64,000 bases of DNA from NCBI GenBank assembly GCA_025267735.1, contig CM046306.1:32753919-32817918 (forward strand), written 5' to 3'. Under the pieces are notes generated by a model that had not been told where the DNA came from, searched no databases, and was given only the letters and a program-made list of their open reading frames with translations. Both the position numbers and the translations under genes were made by a program. Below are positions 1 through 13,418 of this stretch, piece by piece. Each line of letters starts with the position of its first letter. Position 1 is the stretch's first letter. Origin of the DNA: Mactra quadrangularis (Eukaryota; Mollusca; Bivalvia; Venerida; Mactridae).

Positions 1-905
1 ATGGAGTGGGGTGGGGTGACAGGAGACTGAATGGTTATGGAGTGGGTGGGGTGAGAGGAGATTAAATGGTTATGGAGTGGGGTGGGGTGACAGGAGACTG
101 AATGGTTATGGAGTGGGTGGGGTGAGAGGAGATTAAATGGTTATGGAGTGGGTGGGGTGAGAGGAGATTAAATGGTTTTGAGTGGGTGGGGTGAGAGGAG
201 ATTAAATGGTTATGGAGTGGGGTGGGGTGAGAGGAGATTGAATGGTTATGGAGTGGGGTGGGGTGAGAGGAGATTGAATGGTTATGGAGTGGGGTGAGAG
301 GAGATTGAATGGTTATGGAGTGGGGTGGGGTGACAGGAGACTGAATGGTTATGGAGTGGGTGGGGTGACAGGAGACTGAATGGTTATGGAGTGGGTGGGC
401 TGAGAGGAGATTAAATGGTTTTTGAGTGGGTGGGGTGAGAGGAGATTAAATGGTTATGGAGTGGGGTGGGGTGAGAGGAGATTGAATGGTTATGGAGTGG
501 GGTGGGGTGACAGGAGACTGAATAGTTATGGAGTGGGTGGGGTGAGAGGAGATTAAATGGTTTTTGAGTGGGTGGGGTGAGAGGAGATTAAATGGTTATG
601 GAGTGGGGTGGGGTGACAAGAGACTGAATAGTTATGGAGTGGGTGGGGTGAGAGGAGATTGAATGGTTATGGAGTGGGGTGGGTGTGACAGGAGACTGAA
701 TAGTTATGGAGTGGGTGGGGTGAGAGGAGATTGAATGGTTATGGAGTGGGGTCGGGTGACAGGAGACTGAATGGTTATAGAGTGGGGTGACAGGAGATTG
801 AATGGTAATGGAGTGGGACAGAGTGAGAGGATATTAAATGGTTATGGAGTGGGGCAGGATGAGAGGAGCTTGAATGGTTATGGAGTGGGGTGGGTGACAG
901 GAGAG
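1..905. repeat. G-rich minisatellite, unit about 35-36 bp
   Basis: Head-to-tail array of roughly 25 units built on TGGTTATGGAGTGGGGTGGG plus a GACAGGAGACTGAA or GAGAGGAGATTAAA tail, interleaved as at least two variants. The array begins before the window. It is strongly purine-rich on the plus strand, with repeated GGGTGGGG runs. The last units before 905 are more diverged. A 66-codon open frame across its end is an artefact of the repeat. Confidence 0.95.
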
Positions 906-2570
906 ATTTATGTTATCTTTATGTCTTGTTATGTTATTTGTTATGTTTTATCAATCTGTCCTTTCAATTAAAGCATTGAATTACCTTGCTGTTGATTATC
1001 AGGAAAATTACTGTTAGTAAGGTTGCTATATGAAGGTTCCAAGGTAACCAAGTATGATTAGACACATTGTATAAACAATAGAAACTCTAATACAAACCAA
1101 GAAATCAATGGTAACAGTTATAAATGAATCAATTAAATACAGGAAGAGAAAAAATGAAGATAATTATTGGTTATGTTATGATTAATTAGGAAATTAAGGT
1201 TTTATCAAACAAAAGAAAGGGAATTCACTGTATGATTTAACTTCTGTCATATAATTTGTCTGTTAGTTTATCATGACTAAGTTATTTCATTATGGTAGCT
1301 GATGGGGTTATTTGTGTCTTGTAATTTAACTGTTGGTTTATCATTCTTTATTTTATAATGGTAGCTGATGGGGTTAGCTATGTTGATATTACACCAATCT
1401 GTTGATATATACATGTATAATGGTTGTGGGTATGATTACGGGACTTAGTCTGCATTTAGTTTGGTTATAAAATTATTCCTACTTCTGCTGTATCAAGATG
1501 AACAGTTGTCAGCCTCTGTTCAATGAACTTGTTCAGTACTGGTAAAAAGCTTAGGTCTGGAGATATATAACTTATAAGCAATAAGTAAGCTACAAGTCTC
1601 TTCACAGATACTTTGTAGGTCCTCTTTCAGTCCCAGTAACCTTAAATTAAAAGTATCATGAACACTGGAAACCAAATAAGATTTGTAATACTATAGTCAA
1701 GATTCAGAAAAAGTTACATGGGGAGAAAGTGCAGGAAAATTATTTACTAGTGTCGGGGTCTCTTTACAACAATATTATTTTCAAACATTTATTGTTACAT
1801 TTTCTTCAACTGACTGTGGAACCTCATTTATCCTGCTGATGTAAATACTCAATATTGGTGTGATAACCCCCTTTAATGAATATGGATATTTATTTTTTTG
1901 ATAGTGCGCTCAGAAGTACTGTAACAGCAGCGAGCTACTAGTAAGTATTCAAATCAGCAGGCTTTATGTATACACCACTGACAGTTGAATAGAATCAAAC
2001 AAAAATAATGTTTTTGTTTGTTTTCTTACTCATGTATTGTGAAAATTTCATGTTTGTATGTACTTGCATATTGTAGAAATTTTATTGTATAAAACTGCTA
2101 TACTAGACTCCTAAAGTGATACATGCTGTGATTTTTTCATGGTATCTAAACCTCAAAATAATTTACATAGCTCAATGTCATTTTTCATGGCTGAGGTTTT
2201 TTATTTCTTTTATTGATGTGGAAAATATGTGAATTAACATTAAAATTTTATAAATATTTGAAATATTTTAGACAACATCATTGTGTTCATCTATGAATTT
2301 AATATCTGTAAAATGTTTATTGTATGAAGTCAGTACATGTACAGTCACCACAAAACTCTACCATTTATTACGGGACAGTAGATCCTGTGAAGATCAAAAT
2401 TTAATAGGAGAGAACCCAGTCTTACAGGACTCAAGACATTTAACATATTTGATAAATTGAAAACTAAGCGTATTTATCTATTTAAATGTTTGAGCATGAG
2501 TCTTATTTTAACTGTTTCATTTCAAACTTGATCCTTCATATGTTGGTATATAACATAACTCTCTTTTAAG
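906..2570. other. AT-rich non-coding sequence
   Basis: No exon-like block seen. An imperfect two-copy tandem repeat of about 75 bp lies at 1240-1376, sharing ATGGTAGCTGATGGGGTTA. Probably intron or sequence upstream of the FMNL exons. Confidence 0.6.
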
Positions 2571-2574
2571 GCTT

Positions 2575-2770
2575 ATAAATGCTGTCAACATATTGGCACA
2601 ACAAAATTTAAGCACCCTTGCAGGTACCTATTTACACTTAGGTGAAGATAAGCAATCACTAGTAAATTTATTGCTGAGGGAAATTAGTAATATTAGTGCC
2701 CCAGGTAGGGTTTGTACCCAGGACCTCTAGATCTGTAATTGTACCTCCTACTACTGGGCCACTGCTTCTA
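2575..2770 (-). repeat. tRNA-derived SINE, family C, minus strand
   Basis: On the minus strand it reads CAGTGGCCCAGTAGTAGG (box A-like), then CCTGGGTACAAACCCT (box B-like) and GGGGCAC. The same arrangement occurs at 46937-47160 (plus) and 26620-26893 (minus). Copies are diverged, so it is an old insertion. Confidence 0.7.
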
Positions 2771-4284
2771 TAATAATTAATAAATGTATATGATAACTCT
2801 TGGTGTACATTACTCTAGTTAAAGACTACAATGGGGCCTGTTTATGAAGATTTTTGAGTTCAAAGTTCAGATTTTTCTTAAAACCAGGGACTAGGCTTCA
2901 TCATATTTAGTTAACTGTTTTTTTATATTTTATTCAATTAAAAATAGAAACATCTATTTTTAGTTAGGAATGTGAAGATGTAAAAAGCCTCAATTTTTCA
3001 TTTTTCAAGAGGTGATTTGAGATCTTCTGCTCTGACCTTTAATATCTGACAAAATTCTCATTTTTATCTCTAATCAGAAATTTATATTGAAAGTAATTGT
3101 CACATCATGAGTTAGAGAACTTATGATTTAAAATAGATGTTATAATGTACCATACTTCTTGGTTATTTCCCACCAAATTGTTGTGGGAATTTTGACGAGT
3201 TAACATTTTAAACTCTTACTGATCAGAAAAAATATTTTTAAGAGGGAATGACTTGAAACTCATTTCTCTTTAGACAGAGGCTGAAATTAACTGTTTATAA
3301 TAATAATATTAAATAATAAAAATTATAATAAGACTTTATTTTAAGAGGATAAATCCAATCTTCCATGTGGGCAGTGGGCCTCTATCAAACATATTACTCA
3401 GTTAGAATTGTATCCATGACATTTTGATGCCTTTGAACACCCATTGTAGATGATAATATGGCAGTTGGGCCTGTGATACGTCCACACTTTAAGTTAACAG
3501 TTTCAGTCTGACTGTCAGAATCAGATCTTTACCAAAACTTTGTCATTGTAAAAGCCACACCACAGCTAAGATCAATTTCTGAAGGTCAAAATAAAATATG
3601 TCCGATGTACTTAAAGCAGAGTAAAAGAATCCTCAGCAAGATTGCAAGAATCCTCAGCATTGATAGATAGATACCAAAAGCCCGATGACAGGGGGGTGAT
3701 AGCTGTAAAGTTGGAGAACATGCATAAGCAGCTAACTTAGAATATAAAATGCATTAATTATCATGAACTATTTGACTATTTGGTAAATTACTTCAGTAGT
3801 ACATAATGTAATTGATTGGGCTAGTGCTACTATTGGACAAAATAAAATAAATTGGGCTAGTGGTTGTAATTATTTAAGGCTAGGACTAAGATATGTTTGG
3901 AAAATTGTCGAAAAAGCACCTAGATATTTTCTCTGCTGGTAAGAAGTACATTCTGTGAGTACAGTATATATAAGATGTAGTTATGTGGATAATATTGTTA
4001 ACATGTTACAATGAGTATATTACAGGGTAATTATACATACCTGTAACTTATTGTAACTCATTGCTGGAATTATCATAGACTTTTAATTTATCTTGAATGA
4101 TGTTTATTGCATGAGACATGGAGAGTGGGGAAGGGAGTATTTATGATTATGATACGGGCTATGGAGAGTTAGGTAGGAAGAAAGATGTACAAGAATAGAG
4201 TTGATTTTGATTAATGGTTTACTAATTTTTTCAGCTTGATAGTGAAACAAATTCTTACAACTTAGATTTATCACTTATGAGTAC

Positions 4285-4408
4285 CTACGCTTCTGATTTC
4301 TCAGTGCTGAGCTAGTAGAATAAAGTTACTTGTTTCCATGTGGGGCTGGATATCCTATGATTACCAGTCCAACGTCGGAACTGTTTGGCCACGCCCACTT
4401 CTTTTGAT
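4285..4408 (-). repeat. SINE family B fragment, minus strand
   Basis: Reverse complement reads GTGGGCGTGGCC, then GTTGGACTGGTAATCAT, then CTTTATTCTACTAGCTCAG, the same order as the plus-strand copies at 15127 and 47664. The 3' part is missing. Confidence 0.7.
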
Positions 4409-5006
4409 TTAATTTTTCTTGAGCTCTAGTCTGGTTTATTATTTATACAGTTAATGGTAAAGTTATCAACTAGCCTGACTATTTGAAATTAGTAGTTTTT
4501 ACAAGTCCTGGGCTTTGGGCTAGTGGGTCAAGGTGATTACTAATGAATTATGGGTCATAATGGAGGGAAAGAAGCAATTTGGTATTGGTTGTTTTGTTCT
4601 TTTATTTGTGATGAAAATCTAAACTCATGGACAAGTTTTCTTATAGCCCTGGAGATGATTAATTGAAGGTTTTATTTAGAAGATTGTTTTCCTTTCATAT
4701 TTGTTACTTTTGTAATTATGATAACTGTAATTAATCAATGTACATAATGGTGTTTTAATAGTTTTTAATTAAAACCATGGAAACATAATTATAGAATACT
4801 GTGAATTATAAATACTAACAAATGTTGCCTTAAGGTATAACCACAACATAATGTGACAGCTTTAAGTTTCATTTTTGTTCTGTCTGTGTTTTATATGGAA
4901 TCAGTTTTCCATTGAATAAGCACAGTTGGTGCTCAGTGTAGTAAAGCACATACTGTGGTGCATGTTTATAGATTTTATGCATTTTGTTAACTTGTAATGA
5001 GAGCAG

Positions 5007-5304
5007 CATGGGCGGATCCAGTGGGTCAGGGGGTCTGGACCCCCCCTGGAAATTGGAAAATGTACATGTCCATTAGTGTATTTCTTGCTTGTAAGTAATT
5101 TTTAAGTAGTATGAAGCAATTTTTCTCGGTGCTTAACATAGATTTAATGTTTATGTAGTTTTTCTTATCAATATGTTGCATTTTTTCTGCAAAATGTGTA
5201 TAATGTGGTTGTGGTTCGAGGTTCGGACCCCCCTAGAAAAGTTTGGACCCCCCTTGAAAAGTTTGGACCCCCCCAAAATAAAAAAAATCCTGGATCCGCC
5301 CCTG
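5007..5304. mobile_element. Short TIR element with GGGCGGATCCAG ends
   Basis: Ends are CATGGGCGGATCCAG and CCTGGATCCGCCCCTG, an inverted pair. AGCAG flanks both sides. The interior has three repeats of GTTTGGACCCCCC type. There is no coding potential. The ends look like hAT-type termini (CAGGGGCGGATCC). A related element lies at 35071-35235. Confidence 0.7.
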
Positions 5305-5594
5305 AGCAGGTTTACATTGCATTAAAAGTTTCAAAAAATGTAATAAAATTTTAATTGACTTGAGGTTAATGTTCCATTTATTCTTGTTTCATGTGTGGGT
5401 GTACCATTTTTCTTGTCTGGGTAACCACGGTTGTGTATCAATTATCATGGTGTCTGTCAACCTGATTATCAAGTCTGAGTTATTGTGATTGTTTTTCGGT
5501 GGATTAACATTGTAGCAAAACATTGTATAGGTTATATCATGTAGATCAGTCAACATACTCACTGTTCCTTGGAAAGCTAAATCTCTTAATTTAG

Positions 5595-7165
5595 CTGTTA
5601 AATAGTTGCTAGTTGAAGGTGAAGCTGGCCTACATAATTTAGAATTAGTTGTAGGAGGGAGAAAGGCCATAGAAATTATTTTAGGACCAATCTCCATGAA
5701 ATCATGCCCTGTCCTAGAATCAGGGACCAGGAAATCGCCGGTTTTTCGGTTTTTGGACCGATTTTTTCAGTTTGGACCGATTGAGATTTCAAAATCCTTA
5801 AAAAAATCGGTCCGGGAAAAATTCGTTAATTTTGACCTCAAACCATTAATTTCCATAATTTTCAAGAAAACGTATCGATAAAATATTATCAAACAACTAT
5901 CAGTTGCTAAAACCCACTGTTTACTGATGTAACATCCTGCTTAATTGTCCACAGGTTACACATCAAGGACCCTGTATAACGTATCCATGGTTACAGGTAT
6001 CATGTGGGGTTGAGGCAGTGATATTATTTTTTTTGATCGAGCACAGCGAGGTACGCTTGATTTGCACTCGATTAATTTGAAGAACAGCAGAAGAATATGT
6101 TCTTACTTAATCGTGTCCATCGAACCGATTACGTTTTTCAATCGGTCTGTTAGAAACCTGTAAACTTGTAAAAAACAATAATCTTTTATAAAGAATGTTT
6201 TATGAATAATTAAAGAAAACAATTTAACTGCTTTTGTTGTCAATTCCTGATTGATGTATTCGTTTAATCTTTAATTTGTTTGACTTGATTCATGATTTAT
6301 TTTTACCTCTTAAATTTAGGTGTGAATAATAAGAAATTATCTTAGGACATGTATCTACGCAAATTCTTATTAATCGAAGGTACAGTTGTTGGTGATCAAA
6401 ATTCAACCCTCTCTTCTCCCTTCTTTGGTAAACAAAATTAATGATTACTATTAAATTCCAAATTCAACGAAAATAATTTTCAAAACGAACAGTTTTGTCA
6501 TTAAACTATCTATAAATGGTGTACTATGCACGATTTGATAATCTTTTGTGTTAATAGAAACCGCTTGAACCATTGTGATGAGATGTTATACATTTTCGAG
6601 ACCCACGCTAGATCGTCACTTCGTATGAGAAACGTTTTAATATACGTGTGTAATTAAAAAAGCTTATCATTATTTTACGTTTTCTTTCTTAATTTAGCGA
6701 ACGACGCTTAAATGCAAGACATTTACTTTGGACCCGTTTTTCTGCGCATGCGCAGTTAAAATAATTTCCCCACATGACGGAGTTTTCAAACAACATTAGA
6801 ACTAGATGCAACAGTCTTTTTTCAAGTTCTGTTTATTGAACGACCGACGATTGCGGGGAGTAATTTCGGAAACCACGCTTTTATGCTAGATAGAAGTTAA
6901 GTTTTGTAAAAAAATAAACAAACAATGCCAATGTATCGTATGCCTTCCTAATAAAAGGGAGCAAAAAATAAGTACTAACATGGTCGTGAATAAAGTATAG
7001 TAAACGGTCGGGTCCGTACGGTACACGTTAAAACCCTTATCCGGTACTCGGACGGCTTTGGACCGATTGACTTCGGCGAATTTCCTGGTCCCTGCCTAGA
7101 ATCAACCAATGACCCCTTGATCAGTAGACTTGTGTGCTACCAACTGAGCTAGCTGGGCATGCTTT
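5595..7165 (-). repeat. tRNA-derived SINE (minus strand) split by a hAT insertion
   Basis: The minus strand from 7165 reads GCCCAGCTAGCTCAGTTGGT, a textbook box A, then GGTTGATTCTAGG in the box B position. The rest of the SINE body continues at 5720 down to about 5595 on the other side of the 1374-bp insertion. The 8-bp CCTAGAAT is present at both junctions. Confidence 0.75.
5721..7094. mobile_element. Non-autonomous hAT-like element, copy 1
   Basis: Terminal inverted repeats CAGGGACCAGGAAATCGCCG and CGGCGAATTTCCTGGTCCCTG, flanked by a perfect 8-bp target duplication CCTAGAAT (5713-5720 and 7095-7102), which is diagnostic of hAT-type transposition. 1374 bp with no transposase frame. A near-identical inverted copy is at 62416-63784. 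Confidence 0.93.
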
Positions 7166-8435
7166 TTGGGATTGTATAATACAATACTTAATACTAGTTT
7201 AAAAGATTGCTGTAAAAATCTAAGCCCATGGTCAGCTAGATTGCTAACACACTGCCATAAACTGAAAACTTCTGAGAATGCTGTAAAAGCACAAAATCTA
7301 ATCTGAAATAGAAAACCTCAACCATTACCATAAATAACTTGAAGAGAATGTTTAAAGCATTTATTAAGTTGTATCAATTTCATATAATTACCGTTTTTTT
7401 TCTAATATTTACATACGGAACATGGGACTGGTTTAGTGATAAATGAAAATATTTGTTGTGTGATATATTTTTGTTGTATGTAGAGTACCAGTCTAGAGTT
7501 ACCTACCCCCAGGTGTGAAACAAGTAGCTCAAGGTTGGCGTGTATGTGTGTGCGATATTGTCAGACATAATTAGATAGAGTAAATTTCCCTTGGTGAAGA
7601 ATTTCTACAGTTTTTGTCTATCATTGAGTTTTCTCTGATAATTCTTTTCACATGCATACAGTGTGTGTACTTATCAATAGAATTGTAGAAACAAGCACTA
7701 GGCTTCTATCATTATAATACGAAGGGTAACAAGTACAGTTATTCATTTGTTTGTGGAATTGCAGACTTAGTCTTAAATTTTTCTTAAGCACTGGACAAAT
7801 TTTTATCTTAAATAGTACTAAAGAACAAAATTTTCAACTAGCCTGACTGTAGGAAATAAGCATTTTTCACAAGCCCTTACTATTTTCACATGTCCTGGAC
7901 TTTGTGCTAGTGGGTTAAACCTATTACTGGAATTCAGTCTAGGAAAAATACACACTTGCCTGCCAGAATCACTAGTCCTTGGCTTCATGCTAGTGGGTTA
8001 AGGTAATGACTGTCTATGCAGGATATGTTAATATGTATTATAATAACTGTCTTAGACTGTAGGTTGAGACTGCTACTTTAATTATGATGTATATGGCTAA
8101 TAAAGTCAACACAAAATGTTCCAGACTATTTCATGATACATGTATTTGTGGATTTTGTATGAGTACTGTTGTAATGTTTTGAGCTGTATTATACATAGTC
8201 TTTAATATAATGTACATGGTAGTCTTTAATGATGACATTGTACATTGTAGTCTTTAATGATGTTCGTGGTAGTCAACAGTTCTGCTGAAATATAAAATTA
8301 ACTCAGGGTCTTGTTTGTTTGTTAATCAGGGTTTTGTTTGTTAAATGGTCGTAAGACTTTTGATAGTCTGTAGTATTACATTACTTGTGTGTTGTTCTAC
8401 TTATTTTTTCACAATCCACCCAGTTAACTTAGTAA

Positions 8436-9122
8436 TAAACCTGTCCAGTTTGCTCAGTTGGTGAAGTGTCTGACTGTTAACCCAGGGGTACTTAGTACAA
8501 TTGCCGGTCAGGACATACCCACCTTTCTAGAAGTTTGATAATTTTCCACTGACTCTCTCCCAGTACTGTATAGAATGATCCAGTTAGGCAGATATTAGCT
8601 TATGCCTGATGGCAATGTTCATGCATGGTTCTAATCCAAAGCTTAGATCTAGAGATCAGGACATACCCACCTTTCTAGAAGTTTGGTAATAAAATATTTT
8701 CTACTGACATTCTCCCTCTCAGCGCTGTATAAAAATAATCCCCTGTGAGGCAGATGTTAGCTTATGCCTTATAACAAAGGTGTATGCATGTTTTAGTCCA
8801 AAGCTTAGATCTAGAGATCAGGACATACCCACCTTTCTAGAAGTTTGAATAATGAAGTATTTTCCACTGACTCCCTCCCAGTACTGTATAGAATGATCCA
8901 GTTAGGCAGATATTAGCTTATGCCTGATGGCAATGTTCATGCATGGTTCTAATCCAAAGCTTAGATCTAGAGATCAGGGCATACCCACTTTTCCAGAAGT
9001 TTGGTAATAAAATATTTTCTACTGACATTCTCCCTCTCAGTGCTGTATAAAAATAATCCTGTGAAAGGCAGATGCCAGCGAAGGTATGTGCATGTTCTAA
9101 TCCAAAGCTTAGATCTAGAGGT
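8436..9122 (+). repeat. SINE head followed by a tandem array of its body
   Basis: A tRNA-like head (TTTGCTCAGTTGGTGAAGTG near 8450) is followed by four head-to-tail body units starting at about 8508, 8656, 8818 and 8974. Each unit runs from TCAGGACATACCCACC to AAGCTTAGATCTAGAG. Units 1 and 3 match each other almost exactly, as do 2 and 4, so it is a duplicated dimer of about 315 bp. Confidence 0.85.
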
Positions 9123-9989
9123 CTAAGCCACTCTTAAGATGCTAAGTATGTCAACCGTTCACTGCAAAACAGACTAGAACAGAACAAACCTTAATTTCCA
9201 CATGCTTAACACTATGAATGTTTTTTTTTCTTCCAATAGCAGTGTGAAGTACCATAAAAAAATAACTTATAAAACTAAGAAGATACTTGTATTTTATTCA
9301 TTTATAAATGTTATACCATCATTTGTGCAGTATCCTATATGCTGTATTGTATGATAATTGATTGATTGTTTCTTGGCAAATATTTGGATTTTCTTCTAAA
9401 ATACAAAGTTTATTATGATATAATACTTTGTTTGTACGATAGTTTTCTGATATAAAGTTTCTTCAGTACTCTATAAAACATGAAGTTTTTGGTTGGAAGA
9501 AGTTTCTCACAAAAATGCAGTTGGCAGTGTATTACCCCTGTGGGACTTATTCTGCTCTTTGTTTAAAACTGTCAATACTCTTGAATATTTTGTTGGTAAA
9601 TAGCTGGAATGTAATCCTGCTAGCAGCTAAGCTGTATTCTCTTTAGGGATGTTTTATGAACAAGTACAAGGTTTGGGTTTTTTGGTGACCCAATATGGTG
9701 TTTTGTATGGGACTGTTGCTAAAATTTTTGTAACTGAAGAATGGGTTAGTGTTAAAGCCGCTGAAATCCTGAAATTTAAGAAATTTGAGAATTATTAATC
9801 TTCCAACATGTGTTTTGTTGTATTAATTGTAATTTTTCTATGGTTTAGGGTTACTCAACTTCTAGGTATAGTGTTTATGGTATTAACTCAGATCTCTTGT
9901 TAACTCTCACTGATATAGGGCAATATTTAGAGTTAAATTTTGTTGTTTTATGAAGTGACTTGTTAGTAACGCAAAAAAAATGCAGCAAT

Positions 9990-10243
9990 CAGTGTATAAT
10001 GAAAACATGCAGTCGAATTTTCCAATTCTTTATTGTCATTATCATAAAGACATTCCAATCTACTCCATTTTGAGCGGATAGTCAATAAAACACCAACATA
10101 ATTACATTTTGTTTTAATCATTTTTTAGTTCTTTTCTATTTTTTCTGTAACGCTAATTTGATTGGTTCATACAAAATGGATACAACTGCTTCAGTCTTAA
10201 TGGATTTCTTGCATGTTTTCATTATTCCGCAGCTATAGCACTG
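9990..10243. mobile_element. MITE-like inverted-repeat element
   Basis: A perfect 16-bp inverted repeat, ATAATGAAAACATGCA (9996-10011) against its complement at 10210-10225. The outer ends are CAGTG and CACTG. No coding content. Family not identified. Confidence 0.6.
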
Positions 10244-12669
10244 TCCTGATATCTGGTTTTTAATGACAGTTGATAATTTAGTGCCCCCCCTCCCTCTTCT
10301 CTCTCCCTTCGTTAAAATTTTTATTTGCCTGCAAGCACTTTTAAAAAAAAACTTCTTGTAAAAATCAATACTCCAAGGATTTAAGGGATTCCAACTATCG
10401 CTTGAACTACATTGTTAATGTTTCTAGGAAGAATTTTAAGTTCTGCTTGTTACATAGTATTGGGACAGAATGTTTGTTTTCACCATTTTGTATACAAATT
10501 AGGGATTCTTTTATGTCTTAGGGATAAGTAATGTGATAAAAATCAGTTGGAGATGGAAATTTTGCATTGAATATTCAGATCTGCTTCAAGCTGTGAATCT
10601 ATGGTTTATTTGAAGTGCCATAAAAAGTCTTTTCCCACACAAATGGTGTTTGTTATTTGATGTTAGTAAAGTTAAGACTTTATGTTGACATTGTTTTAAT
10701 TATGTATGTCAAATTGGTCTGGATATTTCAGTCTGTAGTGGGTCTGATTACTTATGTAACAATGATGGGTTTCTTTTCCCTCCATACATTTGCGGATTTC
10801 GGTCATGAAATATTTTCTATGGCCATTCTTTGGTCTACCTCTTTATCAAGTAGGGTAAGTTGTCAGCCACTGGAATCGGGTAGTACTAGGTTAGAAACTT
10901 AGGTTCCGAAATCTACCGGATGGGGGGGCAGGGTCGATAAAAGAGCACAAAATGGTACGTCTGTACAGTGAGAGTGAAGGGGAACATCTTGTCCACTGAA
11001 ATGACTGAAAAATTGTTGAAACATGGCATAAAGAATCATATTTAACTTTTATATTGTGTTTCAGGGAAGATATTTCAGACTTAGTGCTCAACCATCGTAA
11101 CTCACTTTTTAAAATTTGTTTAGCACAGGGCTGAAAATTAGCGGTCGCCCAGTCGCCCATGGCGACCTTATTTTCGTATGGACCACCTAAAATTTCGAAA
11201 TGGTCGTCCAGCCGGCGACTGAAAACGGGCCGTAGATTAAACGCAATTATCCGCAATGTTAACGCGTCAGATCCGAACGGGACGGCATAGGAACAGATAA
11301 GCTGCGTATCTGCGTAAATACGCAATTAAAAATCTCAAAAACCCTATAAGAATTGCGTATCATAACCCAATAAAAAACTCCTTTACTCATAAAGTCTCGA
11401 AATCGCCGCGTATCGAACGTAAATAAAAAATCGAAACTGGTCAGATAAGAGATGCGAAAAATGAAACTTCACGCGACAATTACATGCCAATTACATCTCA
11501 TTAAAACCCAATTGTCGTTCACACGCTATGAGATTAACTCGCCGACATAAGTATGCACAAGGATGTCACAAAATCGATAATAAAGTCGCCGAGTTATGAT
11601 TACACGCTCGATAACATCTGTATATACCTTTACCTATACACGTCAGAGTACATTGGAAATAGCGCATATATATATTTTAATTGTTTGCAGCAATTAAATC
11701 AATATTAATCCTTTGTTTGAGGACAAATATGTGTTTGCAGTTTGAGCGGAAATTGAGGTAAACATTTTAAGATGTGTGTCGGCATTTTTTCACACTTTCT
11801 TTGTCGATGTTTGATAGCGTAACAATGACATAATTGCAATGTCTCATTATGTTATCATAGAGTCTAATATAAATTAATCGTCATGAAAAATGTATTTTTA
11901 AAACAAGCGTGACCTAATTTTTCAAATTGTATTATATATAAAACTTTATAAAATGATGTCGGCGATCCCAGGAAGTCATTTTTTCTTTGTTAAAATTACC
12001 GCCGATAATTGTCAATAACACCGTCTTGTGTAATTTAATTTTATAGTGTTTTGTATTATTTTACAACAAAAATATTTTATTATATATAATTTAGTATTGT
12101 ATTTCGTAAAAATAAAATCCCTTCAATCATGATGACTTATTGTCATATATTTTCACGACCCACGCTATCGCAAATTAAGTAAAACATTCTTAATCTTCAT
12201 TATTAATGTAATAAGCTTATTATTTTTCATTTGTTTTTCTTAATTTAGCAAACAATGCCCCAGGAACCGACAAATTCGAACTTGCGTTCCCGTTTTCTGG
12301 TGTTCATTGTTGAAACAAATGTCAAAATGCCAGACATATTTTTACTTGCCAACATTAGTTTCGGTGTAATTTTAAAAATAAAGCATAATTATATATTTTT
12401 TAATTTAATTAAAATACTGAAGAAGCTATCATAACTATACTGTGTTTATCATTATCATTATGTAATTATGGTAATCAATGACAAAGAGTTAGAATAACCA
12501 AAAAGTTAGTTGAATTAAACAGTTTGTTGATTAATCAGCATTTCAAATAACCAAATAACTGACAAATTGTTATTTGATACAGAAAAGTCATTTTCAAATC
12601 AAGTCATTATTTTGTAGATTTTTCCACTCCTGTGAACTATATTCTGGTGAGATCTTTGAAACATTTTCC

Positions 12670-12918
12670 TGCAATGTTCTGTCTGCTTGGTCAAAGCAAG
12701 ATTCTTCCAAACAAAACAGCAAGCGTTGAAAGGGTTTTCAGCATTATGAATTCCATGTGAACTGTTTTATGCAATAGGATGGGACTGTCTCTTTTGGATC
12801 CTCTAAAGATGATATGTTGTCATTCTAAGTCATTAGACTATAACCAGCTTGAGGCTGTTGTTAATTGCTTAAAAAAACATGCATCTAATAGTAAGAGTCT
12901 GAAAGATCTTGCTTTGTA
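12670..12918 (+). pseudogene. hAT transposase C-terminal remnant
   Basis: Read in one frame with a stop after the first part, it gives ILPNKTASVERVFSIMNSM, stop, then TVLCNRMGLSLLDPLKMIC. This matches the hAT dimerisation pattern (N---VER-FS-MN---K---RNRL----L--LM). No long open frame survives upstream and the DDE catalytic part is not recognisable. It is a dead copy. Confidence 0.7.
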
Positions 12919-13418
12919 AAGTTCTGACAATCAAATTTAATGGAGAATAAGAACTGAAGTCATAGTTTTGAATGCTATTGTTACCGATTGGCTTGACATT
13001 ATATTTTCCCAATTTAAACCAAAATGCCAATAAAATTCCCAATTCTAGGGGTATGGGTCATATTCCCAAAATTGTGAAAAAGCACTGGTGTTTGCTGTCC
13101 TAGTTACAATATCTTCAATAAATATTTATAAGTATATTTGTGCATACCTAGTTCCATGTTTTTTTCATTAGTACTCAATTTATCGTCATATAAATGGAAA
13201 ATACTCAATCCAGTGAAATATCTTGGAGTAAAAAAAATTACGCACTCTATTGGAAATGGCATAACTCAATTGTCTGGAAAACTGGGAGTAAATACCCAAT
13301 ACACCCCAAACCTTATCTGTTCCTCTGCTGGGACGGGTTTTAACACTAACAACGTGGCGGCGCCCTTTTGTCAACTTTAAACGTAGAATATGTGGCATTT
13401 TAGCGAGCCGAAGAAAGT

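Noticed and set aside
7095..7165. Possible functional tRNA gene on the minus strand (TAGCTCAGTTGGTAG)
   Set aside because: The acceptor stem and box B do not fit a cloverleaf and the sequence continues into a SINE body.
10657..10902. 81-codon open frame with hydrophobic segments upstream of the first FMNL exon
   Set aside because: AT-rich chance frame; no likeness to the missing FMNL N-terminus (no LPP or YDNEKKW-type block) and no coding neighbours.
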